From assembly GCA_016719605.1 (NCBI GenBank), contig JADJYW010000029.1:124001-188000 (forward strand): a stretch of 64,000 nucleotides of DNA, read 5' to 3'. The DNA is from Lewinellaceae bacterium. Its GTDB lineage: Bacteria > Bacteroidota > Bacteroidia > Chitinophagales > Saprospiraceae. The stretch's first letter is position 1. The number at the start of each line of letters is the position of its first letter. Made by a program: the position numbers and the translations under genes. This document shows, piece after piece, positions 8,021 through 17,260 of this stretch. The notes beneath the pieces are model-generated. The model did no database searches, was not told the origin of the DNA, and was given only the letters and a program-made list of their open reading frames with translations.

Positions 8021-8488
8021 CTATGTGGTAATGCTCGTTTCCCGGTTTTTTAAATAATGATCTTCTCTGGCACGCATGGTGCGGACTTCCTCGGGGGTTT
8101 TGTCGCCATAACCGGCGAGGTGGAGCAGGCCATGAGCCATGACCCGGCAAAGTTCGTTCAAAAAAGGAACACCGTGCGTTTGCGCATTCTCGGCCACCCG
8201 TTCCGAACTGATGAATATATCACCATGGATAGCCGTCGGGGAATACGGAAAGGTGATGACATCTGTGTAGTAATCGTGTTGCAAATGCTCGATGTTGATT
8301 TGCCGGAGATACTCATCGGAGGTAAAAATATAGGTCAGTTCATACACGGGCTTCTTCTCCTCCGCTCCGATGGCCAAAAGCCACTCAACAAGTGCTTTTT
8401 GGTCGGGAAGGTCAAACGAGACATCTTCAAAATAGAACGACACGAATGTTTCTGGTTCGTCGTCGAGGGGCAGTTCCGGAAATTGCAT
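8021..8488 (-). CDS. ybeY: Endoribonuclease YbeY, 16S rRNA maturation
   Basis: 155 residues. YbeY is a zinc-dependent endoribonuclease acting in 16S rRNA 3' processing and late 30S quality control. The metal motif reads AHGLLHLAGYGDKTPEE: the first two histidines are present, and the third position, usually His in GYDH, is Asp in a GYGDKT context, a form I know from Bacteroidota homologues. ATG 8488 (MQFPELPLDDE) is preferred over 8542, because the longer reading starts inside a terminator hairpin. The gene follows the anti-sigma gene but is separated from it by that terminator. Confidence 0.9.
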   Translation of the reverse strand: MQFPELPLDDEPETFVSFYFEDVSFDLPDQKALVEWLLAIGAEEKKPVYELTYIFTSDEYLRQINIEHLQHDYYTDVITFPYSPTAIHGDIFISSERVAENAQTHGVPFLNELCRVMAHGLLHLAGYGDKTPEEVRTMRAREDHYLKNRETSITT

Positions 8489-8518
8489 GGCGAAAGCGGG
8501 ATACCTTGTTCTGTAAAA

Positions 8519-8569
8519 ACACTTGCCGCCGGAAGGAACCATCTCAGGTTTCCTTCCGGCGGCAAGTGT
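8519..8569 (-). terminator. Rho-independent terminator of the anti-sigma gene
   Basis: Perfect 20-bp arms (8519-8538 and 8550-8569, core TTGCCGCCGGAAGGAA) with an 11-bp loop. On the minus strand the stem is followed by TTTTTAC. It lies between the anti-sigma stop (8580) and the ybeY start (8488). Confidence 0.9.
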
Positions 8570-8579
8570 GTACTTGTTT

Positions 8580-8987
8580 TTAATCGAGTTTGAACCGCAT
8601 CTCCACCGTTCTGCCCCCGTGTGTGAATCGGCATCCGTTGCTCAGGTGGCGCATCAGGAACAAGCCGCGCCCACCGCATTTTTCCAAAAGATCGGGGCAA
8701 GTAGGATCGGGCACTTCTACCGGATCGAATCCCGGCCCTTCATCGGAAACCCGAATGGAGATGGCGTCCTTTCGGCGGCGCAGGGAAATGCAAACCTGTT
8801 TGGAACAGTCCCCTTGATTGCCGTGCAACATGGCATTCGTGACGGCTTCGGTCAAACTAATCAAGATATTGCCGTGCAGGTCGGGAGAAAGATTGTAGCG
8901 TCGGGCTAGTTCATGGACGAAAGGTTCAACGTGACAAACATTATCGGGGTTGGAAGGAAGGGTCAGGTTCGTGTGTAAATCGCTCAT
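8580..8987 (-). CDS. RsbW-like ATP-binding protein (anti-sigma factor / serine kinase)
   Basis: 135 residues comprising only a GHKL/HATPase domain: N-box ISLTEAVTNAMLHGN, G1 box SDEGPGFDP, G2 box GRGLFLMRHLSN. There is no sensor or phospho-accepting His domain, which fits the SpoIIAB/RsbW class of anti-sigma factors that bind a sigma factor or phosphorylate an anti-anti-sigma partner. No partner is encoded next to it. ATG 8987 (MSDLHTNLTL) is preferred; the upstream extension to 9095 is not family-like. Confidence 0.85.
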   Translation of the reverse strand: MSDLHTNLTLPSNPDNVCHVEPFVHELARRYNLSPDLHGNILISLTEAVTNAMLHGNQGDCSKQVCISLRRRKDAISIRVSDEGPGFDPVEVPDPTCPDLLEKCGGRGLFLMRHLSNGCRFTHGGRTVEMRFKLD

Positions 8988-9173
8988 TCGCAAGACTGTG
9001 ATGTTAGAGATCGTACTGCAGTTCACGGAAGGATTAACTCGTAAGAGGCCGCAATTTAAGATTCTATTAACTGCCGGCGCAAGGGGGCGTGCCAACTATT
9101 TTTTGTTTTTACCCCCCAAAAGGCTGGATTAGACGCGTCAATGCACCGTAGTCACAAAAAAAACCAGACATAT

Positions 9174-10127
9174 TTATCCGCTAGGGTGTTCGCCAGGGCT
9201 ATCCGGAAACAAAAACTTCAGGTTGCGTTGCAAGCCGGCAAACCTGGCTCGCTTCACCGCCGACCGCCGGAATACCCGCCCAAACACCTCTTCCGTCAGT
9301 TCGATCCAGTCGCGCCGAGTCATCTCCAGCAAATCGGGGTGCGGCTCGAAGGCCGGTTCTTCGTGCCGTTTGGCAAACCGGTTCCACGGGCAAACATCCT
9401 GACACACATCGCAACCGAACATCCAGTCATCGGTTTTGCCCTGAAATTCCTGCGGAATTTCCTCGCGCAATTCAATAGTCAGGTAGGAAATGCACCTGGA
9501 GGCGTCGAGGAAATATCCTTCCTGGCTAATCGCCTGAGTCGGGCAGGCATCAATACAGCGGCGACAGGTGCCGCAGTGGTCGCGGACAGGATCGTCGTAC
9601 AGCAAGGGCAGGTCACAGATAATTTCGGCCAAAAAAAAACAGGAACCGCGCTTGGGGTGTATTGTCAGCGTGTGCCGTCCATTCCAGCCGATACCGGCGC
9701 GGCGCGCCCATTCGCGTTCCAGTACCGGGGCGCTATCCACAAAACAACGACCATTGATTTCGCCAATTTGCTCCTGCATAAACGCCAGCAGGTTTTTTAG
9801 CCGATCCTTGACGACGTGGTGGTAGTCCTCCCCGTAGGCATACTGGCTGATTTTGGGCGCTTCCGGGTCGCTTTGTTTGTCTGGGTTGAAATAATTGAAC
9901 GTCAGGCAGATCACACTTTTGGCGCCGGGCACGAGTTGGGTCGGGTCTATGCGCAGGTCGAAGTGGTTTTCCATGTAGGCCATCTGGCCATGGGCGCCCT
10001 GCCGAAGCCAGGCTTCCAGGCGACGAGCCTCCGCATCCAGCCGCTCGGCACGGGCAAATCCTACGAACTCGAACCCGAGGCGCCGGGCCTCGGCGCGAAT
10101 CAGATCGGTATGGCGCTGGATGGGCAT
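9174..10127 (-). CDS. queG: Epoxyqueuosine reductase
   Basis: 317 residues. Reduces epoxyqueuosine to queuosine, the last step of tRNA wobble-base modification, using cobalamin and two [4Fe-4S] clusters. Cluster ligands are in CGTCRRCIDACPTQAI and FGCDVCQDVCPWN. The cobalamin-domain motifs SAPVLEREWARRAGIGWNG and IHPKRGSCFFLAEI are present. ATG 10127 (MPIQRHTD) is chosen; an in-frame TTG at 10154 would overlap the upstream stop by TTGA and would give translational coupling to the exported-protein gene. Confidence 0.94.
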   Translation of the reverse strand: MPIQRHTDLIRAEARRLGFEFVGFARAERLDAEARRLEAWLRQGAHGQMAYMENHFDLRIDPTQLVPGAKSVICLTFNYFNPDKQSDPEAPKISQYAYGEDYHHVVKDRLKNLLAFMQEQIGEINGRCFVDSAPVLEREWARRAGIGWNGRHTLTIHPKRGSCFFLAEIICDLPLLYDDPVRDHCGTCRRCIDACPTQAISQEGYFLDASRCISYLTIELREEIPQEFQGKTDDWMFGCDVCQDVCPWNRFAKRHEEPAFEPHPDLLEMTRRDWIELTEEVFGRVFRRSAVKRARFAGLQRNLKFLFPDSPGEHPSG

Positions 10128-10150
10128 TTTCTGTTGTTGGCCAAGGGGGA

Positions 10151-10747
10151 TCAAGCGCGGTCGCAGCGTTCGATCGGAGAACAGTTGTCGAGCAGGATAT
10201 TTCCCCGGTAGTGCCGCAGCGATCCGGGGGCATAAAATGCCTCCAGGGTGATGTAGCGCATTTCGTGATTGGGTACAAACTGGAACTTGTACGCCTTCCA
10301 GTCCGCGTGATCGATCAGCACCGAGCTGGTCAGTATTTGTTGTTTTTCACGTCCGGTACCACCCCAAATCCGGAGGCGAGCCGGATAATTATACCCGACA
10401 TACTGCGACGAATGGGCCAGATAAACGCTAAACGTGTAGCATACCCCCGCTTTCAGGGTCTGCGGCAGGCGCTGCGAGATGTCCTCGCGGGTACCATCTT
10501 CGCGGGTCACGAGTGCCAGGCAGGAAATGCCGTCTTGCGGCTGTGCCTGTACCCCCCAGGCCCCGGGCATGATGTCGGGCGTACAACCCGGCGTGAACGA
10601 AACCCACCCCGTCGGGCAAGCCGAGGCCCTCGGTTCGTCCTCGAAAGAGGGGTTTTGCAAGTGTATTTTTCCGTCGGGCTGCTGTTGCGCGGATACACCT
10701 TGCCAAAGGACGACCAGAGACTGGAGGAGAAAAAGTACTGCTACCAT
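10151..10747 (-). CDS. Exported protein with a galactose-binding-like domain, unknown function
   Basis: 198 residues. A signal peptide (VLFLLQSLVVLWQGVSAQ) is followed by an all-beta domain beginning LQNPSFEDEP, with CPTGWVSF, cysteines at CYTFSVYL and a closing ILLDNCSPIE. The N-P-S-F-E-D opening and jelly-roll spacing are typical of carbohydrate-binding-like domains on Bacteroidota surface proteins, for example in front of OmpA domains; here it stands alone. ATG 10747 is chosen because it places the signal peptide at the N-terminus. Its stop touches a possible TTG start of queG. Confidence 0.7.
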   Translation of the reverse strand: MVAVLFLLQSLVVLWQGVSAQQQPDGKIHLQNPSFEDEPRASACPTGWVSFTPGCTPDIMPGAWGVQAQPQDGISCLALVTREDGTREDISQRLPQTLKAGVCYTFSVYLAHSSQYVGYNYPARLRIWGGTGREKQQILTSSVLIDHADWKAYKFQFVPNHEMRYITLEAFYAPGSLRHYRGNILLDNCSPIERCDRA

Positions 10748-10955
10748 CGTTGTTGCGGGTTTTGATTTGGAAGGTTGGCCGATTTCAGAAGCGAAGCGCC
10801 GGACCGGGACCAAAGGTACCTGCATTGCCGGTTTGTGCGGAGGTGTCGGACGGAGATTTGCACAATTGGAAAAACACCGCGCGTGTTTTGACTGAAAAGC
10901 GGCAACTTTGCCGACCTTTTTTCGCACGCTTCTTTTTCAACAATCGAGCCACAGC

Positions 10956-11809
10956 ATGTCACGCACCAAACCTACCTATCTCTACGCCATAGCCAGTGTG
11001 GCTATGGTGCTGTTTTTGGTGGGTATTTTTGCACTCATGGTGCTGCATGGCCAGCGCCTGGTGTCGCTGTTCAAAGAAAAAGTAGATGTCTGGCTGGAGT
11101 TCAAACCCGATACCCCGCAGGAGGACATTGCGCGAATCATTCAGGAGGTGCGCCGGCAGCCCTTCGTAAAACCGGAAACCGTCACCTACATCACCCGCGA
11201 ACAGGCAGCCGCTTCCATGCGCGAGGACCTCGGCGACGAAAGCCTGCTGGCCGACATTCCGAACCTCATGCGCGACGTGGTGCGCTTCAACGTGCGAGCC
11301 GATTTTTTTCAGCAGGACAGCCTGCGCCAATGGCGGGAAACGCTCCGGCAGGACACCTCATAGCCGAACTCTATGTGGAAGCAGCCGACACCGGCAACAT
11401 CGGCAACAACATTGAAAACATCGGCTGGATCACGCTGGTACTGAGTATTCTGCTCATCTTTGCCGCCGTTACGCTCATTCACAACACCATCCGGCTGGCC
11501 CTGTACGCCAACCGGTTTGTCATAAAAAACCAGGAATTAGTAGGCGCCTCCTGGGGTTTTATCACCCGGCCGTATATCCGGCGTGGTATCCTCAACGGCC
11601 TCTGGAGCGCCCTGTTGGCTATAGCCGTGCTCATCGCGCTGCTCAATTGGGCACAACATCAAATACCTGAACTCGAAGACCTCGAAGACCTCAACGGCGC
11701 CCTCGCCATCTTCGTCGGACTTATTGCCCTCGGCGTGCTGCTCTCCGGTTTGAGCACATGGGCGGTGGTAAACAAGTTTCTGCGTATGCGCGTGGATGAT
11801 CTTTACTGA
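10956..11809 (+). CDS. ftsX: Cell division protein FtsX, frame broken by one base
   Basis: Permease-like partner of FtsE that controls peptidoglycan hydrolases at the septum. The first part (from ATG 10956) has TM1 and the extracytoplasmic domain ending WRETLRQDTS. The frame then changes near 11356, and IAELYVEAADTGNIGNNIEN, VTLIHNTIRLALYANRF and NQELVGASWGF follow, with the last three TM helices. Adding one C at 11356 (GAC ACC CTC ATA GCC) gives a continuous protein of about 284 residues. FtsX is a conserved cell-division protein and both halves are fully conserved, so a base-calling error is more likely than real loss. Confidence 0.9.
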
Positions 11810-12008
11810 GGTTAGAAGGTTGGTGGGTTTGAAGGTTGGAGGGTTCTCTGAAAAACTGATGCCTTTTGTTAGATATGCATTTGTAAAATTTTGAAAATAA
11901 AATTGACATAATTTTTTCGCGTGCACACAGGTCTTTTTGCCGCACAATAGAACCAGCAACCTTCAAACCCTCCAACCAGAAACCTTCAAACCAGAAACCT
12001 TCAAACCT
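11810..12008 (+). repeat. Paired border-repeat arms between ftsX and DUF3098
   Basis: The G-rich arm (11810-11846, GGTTTGAAGGTTGGAGGGTT) starts right after the ftsX TGA. The C-rich arm (11951-12008, AACCAGAAACCTTCAAACC repeated) ends just before ATG 12016. About 100 bp of AT-rich sequence between them carries nothing else I can name. Confidence 0.75.
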
Positions 12009-12015
12009 AAACAAC

Positions 12016-12384
12016 ATGGCAAAACAACCACAACGTCGCCCTGCAACCCCGCAACCCAAACGCCCCGCCGCTCCGGCGCCCGTACGCAAAAAAGAACCCC
12101 GCGAGAGCCTGTTCAGCACCGGACGGGACGAGTTCATTTTTGGTCGCCAGAATTTCATCATCCTCGGCATTGGCCTGGCATTGGTTCTGCTTGGCCTGTT
12201 GGCCATGGCAGGAGGCGCCATGCCCGACCCCAACACCTGGGATCCCAACCTCATTTACAGTTCCCGCCGCATCACCCTGGCGCCTGTTCTGATGGTAGCC
12301 GGATTTGTGGTGGTCATCGTCGGCATTTTCAAAAAAACGAACCCCGACGCTTCCCCTGAAGAAAACAATGCGCCGGCTGCATGA
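12016..12384 (+). CDS. DUF3098 membrane protein
   Basis: 122 residues: a Pro/Lys/Arg-rich cytoplasmic N-terminus, the family segment GRQNFIILGIGLALVLLGLL with TM1, a short loop (PDPNTWDPNLIYSSRRITLAP), then TM2. The family is found in Bacteroidota between ftsX and uppP, as here, and its function is unknown; the position suggests a link to envelope or septum assembly. Its stop overlaps the uppP start by four bases (ATGA). Confidence 0.88.
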   Translation: MAKQPQRRPATPQPKRPAAPAPVRKKEPRESLFSTGRDEFIFGRQNFIILGIGLALVLLGLLAMAGGAMPDPNTWDPNLIYSSRRITLAPVLMVAGFVVVIVGIFKKTNPDASPEENNAPAA

Positions 12385-13196
12385 ACCTGCTCCATGCCAT
12401 CGTTCTGGCCATCGTTGAGGGTCTGACGGAATTCCTGCCGGTGTCCTCCACCGGACACATGATCATCGCCTCCACGGCCATGGGCATCGCGTCCGACCCG
12501 TTCGTCAAGATGTTTACCGTGGCTATTCAGTTCGGGGCCATCTTGTCGGTACTGGTACTGTACTGGAAGCGTTTTTTCCAGAATCTGGATTTTTATATCA
12601 AACTCTTTGTGGCCTTCCTGCCGGCTGTCTTTTTCGGTCTTTTTTTCAAAAAAGTGATTGACCAACTGCTGGAAAACATCATTGTGGTAGGCGCAGCGCT
12701 GGTTGTCGGAGGGGTGATCTTCCTGTTTCTGGACGACCTTTTCGTACGCCGGGGCCAGAAACAAACCGACATGGCCGACATCAACCTGCCCCGGGCGCTG
12801 AAGATCGGCCTGTTCCAGGTGATCGCCATGGTGCCGGGCGTGAGCCGCTCGGCGGCTACCATCATCGGCGGCCTCACACAAGGGCTGTCGCCCAAAACAG
12901 CGGCAGAATTTTCGTTTTTCCTTGCCGTGCCCACCATGTTCGCCGCCACCTGCAAATCGCTATGGGATTATTTCAAAGACGAAGGCGGGCAGTTTTCCCA
13001 AAACGAACTGATGCTGCTTGCTGTCGGCAACGTTGTCGGTTTCGTAGTGGCCATGATTGCCATCAAAGGCTTCATCCGGTTCCTGACCAATAACGGCTTC
13101 AAAATTTTCGGCTACTACCGCATTGTCGTCGGACTTATCATTCTGGTGCTGGCGGCTATGGGGTATTTTGAGGGCGTGGAGGTAGGGGCTTTTTAA
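12381..13196 (+). CDS. uppP: Undecaprenyl-diphosphatase UppP/BacA
   Basis: 271 residues, polytopic. Converts undecaprenyl diphosphate to undecaprenyl phosphate, recycling the lipid carrier for peptidoglycan and O-antigen; its activity underlies bacitracin tolerance. Motifs: the conserved VEGLTEFLPVSSTGHM near the N-terminus and the second (E/Q)-rich/PGxSRS motif VPGVSRSAATIIGG, followed by AAEFSFFLAVPTM. Translationally coupled to the DUF3098 gene (ATGA). Confidence 0.96.
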   Translation: MNLLHAIVLAIVEGLTEFLPVSSTGHMIIASTAMGIASDPFVKMFTVAIQFGAILSVLVLYWKRFFQNLDFYIKLFVAFLPAVFFGLFFKKVIDQLLENIIVVGAALVVGGVIFLFLDDLFVRRGQKQTDMADINLPRALKIGLFQVIAMVPGVSRSAATIIGGLTQGLSPKTAAEFSFFLAVPTMFAATCKSLWDYFKDEGGQFSQNELMLLAVGNVVGFVVAMIAIKGFIRFLTNNGFKIFGYYRIVVGLIILVLAAMGYFEGVEVGAF

Positions 13197-13239
13197 TAGC
13201 ATGAATACTGTATACGGCATGCCTCCTGTAGTTTTCACT

Positions 13240-13247
13240 TATTTTTG
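13240..13247 (+). promoter_or_regulatory. -7 promoter element of the DUF433/DUF5615 pair
   Basis: TATTTTTG matches TAnnTTTG exactly and lies 16 bases before ATG 13263. I see no TTG at the expected -33 distance. Confidence 0.4.
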
Positions 13248-13262
13248 CACAAATTTCAAACC

Positions 13263-13493
13263 ATGCAGTTAAACGAATTCATCGAAGTTGACCCCAAAGT
13301 CATGGTAGGCAAACCCGTGATTCGCGGAACGCGCATTACCGTGGAGCAAATACTGGAAGACATGGCCGCTGGTGACACCATCGAAGATATACTCGAAGCG
13401 TATCCACGTCTGACAAGAGAGCATATTTTGGCTGCTCTTGCTTATGTTGTACAGACCTTGAAAAATGAACTTGTAATTCAGGTAGCCGCATGA
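13263..13493 (+). CDS. DUF433 antitoxin-like protein
   Basis: 76 residues. The motif VMVGKPVIRGTRITVEQILE is diagnostic of DUF433 (a VapB-like helix-turn-helix family). Such proteins are encoded directly before DUF5615 PIN-like proteins and are taken to be antitoxin and autorepressor. The stop overlaps the next gene's start by four bases (ATGA). ATG 13263 is used instead of TTG 13245. Confidence 0.88.
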   Translation: MQLNEFIEVDPKVMVGKPVIRGTRITVEQILEDMAAGDTIEDILEAYPRLTREHILAALAYVVQTLKNELVIQVAA

Positions 13494-13846
13494 AATTCGC
13501 CGTGGACGAAGGCGTGGACGCCCGTATCGTGCTGTATTTGCGTTCACAAGAGCACGATGTCTGGTATTATGCAGAAGAAGAAAGAGGCGCTGCCGATGTG
13601 GATATTTTGAAAAAAGCAGTCGAAAACGAATGTGTACTTGTTACCCGGGACAAAGATTTCGGTGAATTGGCATACCGTGACCTGATGGTTCATGCAGGTA
13701 TTTTGCTCCTTCGTCTTGAAAAACTGCCTTCAAAACTGCGCGTGGCGACGACAATAACTTTTATTGAAGAAAATCTTGACCGAATACCGGGAAACTTTAT
13801 CGTGTTGCGACCCGGTGCTGCCCGGATTCGCCCACTAATTAAATAA
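13490..13846 (+). CDS. DUF5615 PIN-like nuclease (toxin-like)
   Basis: 118 residues. Acidic residues of a PIN-like fold are visible: MKFAVDEGVDARIV at the N-terminus, AADVDILKKA, and the conserved LVTRDKDFGELAY. With the DUF433 gene it forms a predicted type II toxin-antitoxin module; activity (RNase) is inferred from the fold. Its TAA shares its last base with the ftcD ATG at 13846, so the module is embedded in an operon with a metabolic gene. Confidence 0.85.
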   Translation: MKFAVDEGVDARIVLYLRSQEHDVWYYAEEERGAADVDILKKAVENECVLVTRDKDFGELAYRDLMVHAGILLLRLEKLPSKLRVATTITFIEENLDRIPGNFIVLRPGAARIRPLIK

Positions 13847-15539
13847 TGATGAAACAACTCATCGAATGTGTCCCCAATTTCTCGGAGGGACGCGACCTGA
13901 CCGTCATCAAACAAATTACCGACGCCATCGAAAGCGTCGAAGGCGTGAAGCTCTTGGATGTGGACCCCGGCAAGGCCACCAACCGCACCGTGGTCACCTT
14001 CGTGGGCGAACCGGAACCGGTGGTAGAAGCCGCTTTTCGCGCCATGCAAAAGGCCTGTGAATTAATAGACATGCGCAAACACACCGGCGAGCACCCGCGC
14101 ATGGGTGCTACCGACGTGTGCCCGCTGATTCCTGTCAGCAATATCTCCATGGAAGAAACCGCCGACTGGGCGCGCCGACTCGCCGAGCGGGCTGGCCGCG
14201 AACTGGATTTGCCCGTCTACCTGTACGAGGCAGCAGCCAGCCGGCCGGAATGGAAAAACCTCGCCACCATCCGCGCCGGCGAATACGAGGCGCTGCCGGA
14301 AAAACTTGCCCGCCCGGAGTGGAAACCCGACTTCGGCCCGGCCCGGTTCAACGCCAAAAGCGGCGCCACCGTCATCGGCGCCCGCGACTTCCTGATCGCC
14401 TACAACATCAACCTGAACACAACCTCCACCCGCAGGGCCAATTCCGTAGCCTTCGATGTACGCGAAATAGGGCGCGTACTCAACGATCCCGCCACCGGCA
14501 AGCCGCTTAAGGACGCCACCGGCGAACCCCTGCGCCAACCCGGCACACTTCGGGGCGTGAAAGGTATCGGCTGGTACATCGAGGAGTACGGCATCGCCCA
14601 AATCTCGATGAATATCACCGACATTGGCGCCACGCCGCTGCATGTCGCCTTCGAGGCGTGCTGCAAAAGCGCCGATAGCCGGGGTATGCGCGTCACCGGC
14701 TCCGAACTCGTGGGCCTCGTGCCTCTGGACGTACTGCTCGACGCGGGCAAGTATTTTCTGAAAAAACAACAACGCAGCACGGGCGTGAGCGAGGAAGAAG
14801 TCATCCAGATCGCCGTCAAGTCCATGGGCCTCGACGAACTCGCACCCTTCGATCCGCAACAAAAAATCATCGAATACAACATCGCCAAGGATGATCCGGC
14901 AGCTGCCAAAAAACTTGTACGCAAGGATTTGCGTGCCTTTGCCAACGAAACAGCCGGCGAGAGCGTGGCCCCCGGCGGCGGTTCCGTGAGCGCGTATGTA
15001 GGCGCCCTCGGCGTGTCGTTGGCCACGATGGTGGCTAATTTGAGTGCTCACAAACGCGGCTGGGATGCCCGCTGGGCAGAATTTTCCGATGCCGCCGACA
15101 CCGGCCAGCGCATCAAGGATGCCCTGCTTCGCGCGGTGGACGAAGATACCGACGCCTTCAACGCCATTATGACGGCCTTTGCCTTGCCCAAAAGTACACC
15201 CGAGGAAAAGGCTGTCCGCAAGGCCGCCATCCAGCAGGCTACCCGGGGCGCCATTGAGGTGCCGCTGCGTGTGGTGCGTCTGGGCCTCGAAAGTTTTGCC
15301 CTCATCCGCCAAATGGTGGACACCGGAAACCCCAATTCTATCACCGACGCCGGTGTAGGCGCCCTCTGCGCCCGGGCAGCCGTACTCGGCGCTGCCCTCA
15401 ATGTGAAAGTAAATGCCGTGGATTTGGAAGACAAAACCTATGCCGGCGATGTCATCGCCGAAGCCGATGCCGCTATGGCCGAAGCAACCCGGCAAGAAGC
15501 ATCTATTCTGGCAGTAGTACGCGAAAAATGGGCGTGTAA
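13846..15539 (+). CDS. ftcD: Glutamate formimidoyltransferase / formimidoyl-THF cyclodeaminase
   Basis: Bifunctional enzyme of histidine breakdown. It transfers the formimino group from formiminoglutamate to tetrahydrofolate, then cyclises it with release of ammonia. Residues 1-300 form the transferase (IECVPNFSEGRD; catalytic His in RKHTGEHPRMGATDVCP). The C-terminal part is the cyclodeaminase (ETAGESVAPGGGSVSAYVGA; DTGNPNSITDAGVGALCA). The uninterrupted frame runs on to 15672, antisense to the next gene. One more A in the A5 run at 15524-15528 gives VREKMGV and a stop at 15537-15539, which restores a normal end and a non-overlapping convergent layout. No other hut gene is in the window. Confidence 0.93.
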
Positions 15540-15557
15540 AGGCGAATCTTGCCCCGC

Positions 15558-16352
15558 TCAATGCCCATGCGAAGCCTCGCCGCGCCGTTCCAGTTCCGTC
15601 ATCGGGAATCTTTCCCGAAGACGGAATGCAAAGCGTATCTGCCGGTCTTCCTTGCCGAATGCCTTGCGGTAATAGACCAACCCAATCCCCTTGGCGTACC
15701 ATTCCTCTCCGCTGCCCTCGATCTCTGCGCTGCCATCCTTGCTGTGGCCAATCGCCTCTTGCAGACCGAAGCGCACCGTGGGGTATTTCTTGCCGGCCAG
15801 TTCAAAGTCCGGGCCATCACCCAGATAGCGGCGGTTGCGGATCAGGTAGATCGTTGCGGTTGAGTCGGACAGCGGATGGTACTGCAATTTGAACAAAAAT
15901 ACGCCGAGCGAGTCCTGCACCTGAAACGGGAATAGGTCGGGCGATTCGATAGCCGCCGGGATCGGGATAGACTTTCCGGTGGTCGTGTCGGTTTCGTACA
16001 GAAATGCATTGCGGGCCACGGAGCCTGTTTCCACAATCTTCTCCCGCACGATCTGGTTGATCTCCAAGTAGCGGTCGTACTGCGTGCCGGCGAGAAAAAT
16101 CCCGCTATCGCGCACAAACGACCGATAGTACCAGTAGCGCCGGTCGGTGGTATCGCCCTCCTCGGAAGCGTATTCGTACACCAGGCCGGAGGTCAGGCTC
16201 TGTACCGGAAAGTAGTAGTCGCTGATACGTCGCTTGTCGTCGGAGCAGGAAGCAAGTGCAGCCAGGCCGGCCAAAAACATGAATACGGTGCTTGCACGCG
16301 GGCAAGCGGCGGCCCAGGCGGTGGACATTTTATTGAACGGGAGCAGAGACAT
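15558..16352 (-). CDS. Predicted lipoprotein, unknown function
   Basis: 264 residues. A hydrophobic leader with lipobox LAALASC is followed by a beta-rich domain (YYFPVQSLTSGLVYEYAS, RRYWYYRSFVRD, IYLIRNRRYLGDGPDF). I do not recognise a named family. Alternative start ATG at 16328. Convergent with ftcD. Confidence 0.65.
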   Translation of the reverse strand: MSLLPFNKMSTAWAAACPRASTVFMFLAGLAALASCSDDKRRISDYYFPVQSLTSGLVYEYASEEGDTTDRRYWYYRSFVRDSGIFLAGTQYDRYLEINQIVREKIVETGSVARNAFLYETDTTTGKSIPIPAAIESPDLFPFQVQDSLGVFLFKLQYHPLSDSTATIYLIRNRRYLGDGPDFELAGKKYPTVRFGLQEAIGHSKDGSAEIEGSGEEWYAKGIGLVYYRKAFGKEDRQIRFAFRLRERFPMTELERRGEASHGH

Positions 16353-16417
16353 CAGCGGATATTTTTTGCAAAAGTCGCGAAAAGAAAAATTTTAAAAGCA
16401 GCGGTATTGGCATAACC

Positions 16418-17260
16418 TCACCTTGTTGCCAACCAGACCAAAGTCGTTTGCAAAATCATCAAACCATCAATAGCCACCTTGCGCCACGGTCCCCACTGCA
16501 CTTGCGCCGGAATATACCGGATAGCCCAGGCTGCCGTGCACAACGTAGCCGACAAGGCAAGGGCTTGTGGCCAATCGAACACACCACGCAGTACATTCCC
16601 CAATGCGCACCCGGCAGCCAGCAGCAGGGCTGCATCGCAGAGCCGTCTCGAATTGCGCGGGCCTGACCGGAGCACCAACGTGGTCAACCCCCGGTACAGA
16701 TCGTATTCCTGATCGCACAGGTCGTAGGCCAGCGCCAGCGCAAAAACAAACGCGGCCCGCCCGATGAACAGAAGGCCCAACCCGGGCCGGCATTCCGGAA
16801 GTATGGGTATCCATACCGTTGCAATGGCCCACGCCAGCGCGATGGCAACCGGCTTTGCCGCCGGATGCCGCCGAAACCCTGTTCCAATACCGTGATAATC
16901 GTAGTACAGCAGCCACAAGAGTGCCGGCGCCAGGGTTGCGCGTTGCTGGTCAATATTGATTTTCAGAAAAAAACCAACCGCACAGGTGCACATCATCCAG
17001 GCCAGCAACCGGCGCCACCCGGATGCCGCGTAGTTGTAGGCAAAAGTGGTGGCACAAAAAACATAGCCCGTCAACCATACCGGGGGGAGCATATCCCCAC
17101 CGATCAGGAATGCCGTTGTAAAAAGCATGGCGATTGCACACGCGCCAATCCAGAACACCTGAAAAAACCACTGCAAACTGGACACCCGGCAAAGGTGGCT
17201 CAAATGCATGAAGCCGAAGATCAGCCCACAGGTCAATTTGTGCACCGAAGACTTTTTCAT
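16418..17260 (-). CDS. UbiA-like integral membrane protein
   Basis: 280 residues with about eight predicted TM helices. The loop YDLCDQEYDLYRGLTTLV resembles the second Asp-rich motif (DxxxD) of UbiA prenyltransferases, and YYDYHGIG lies where Bacteroidota UbiA-like proteins carry a conserved loop. The first canonical NDxxDxxxD motif is not evident, so catalytic prenyl transfer is uncertain; many Bacteroidota carry such UbiA-like proteins of unknown role. No quinone or heme genes are adjacent. Confidence 0.65.
   Translation of the reverse strand: MKKSSVHKLTCGLIFGFMHLSHLCRVSSLQWFFQVFWIGACAIAMLFTTAFLIGGDMLPPVWLTGYVFCATTFAYNYAASGWRRLLAWMMCTCAVGFFLKINIDQQRATLAPALLWLLYYDYHGIGTGFRRHPAAKPVAIALAWAIATVWIPILPECRPGLGLLFIGRAAFVFALALAYDLCDQEYDLYRGLTTLVLRSGPRNSRRLCDAALLLAAGCALGNVLRGVFDWPQALALSATLCTAAWAIRYIPAQVQWGPWRKVAIDGLMILQTTLVWLATR

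Noticed and set aside
7950..8150. N-terminal extension of the 2OG oxygenase
   Set aside because: It reads through a border repeat and into ybeY; the family domain starts at ATG 7949.
15540..15672. C-terminal extension of FtcD antisense to the next gene
   Set aside because: One extra A at 15524-15528 gives a family-like end at 15539; the extension has no similarity to the family and overlaps a real lipoprotein gene.
14062..15702. 546-codon minus-strand ORF
   Set aside because: Antisense to ftcD; an artefact of GC-rich codon usage.
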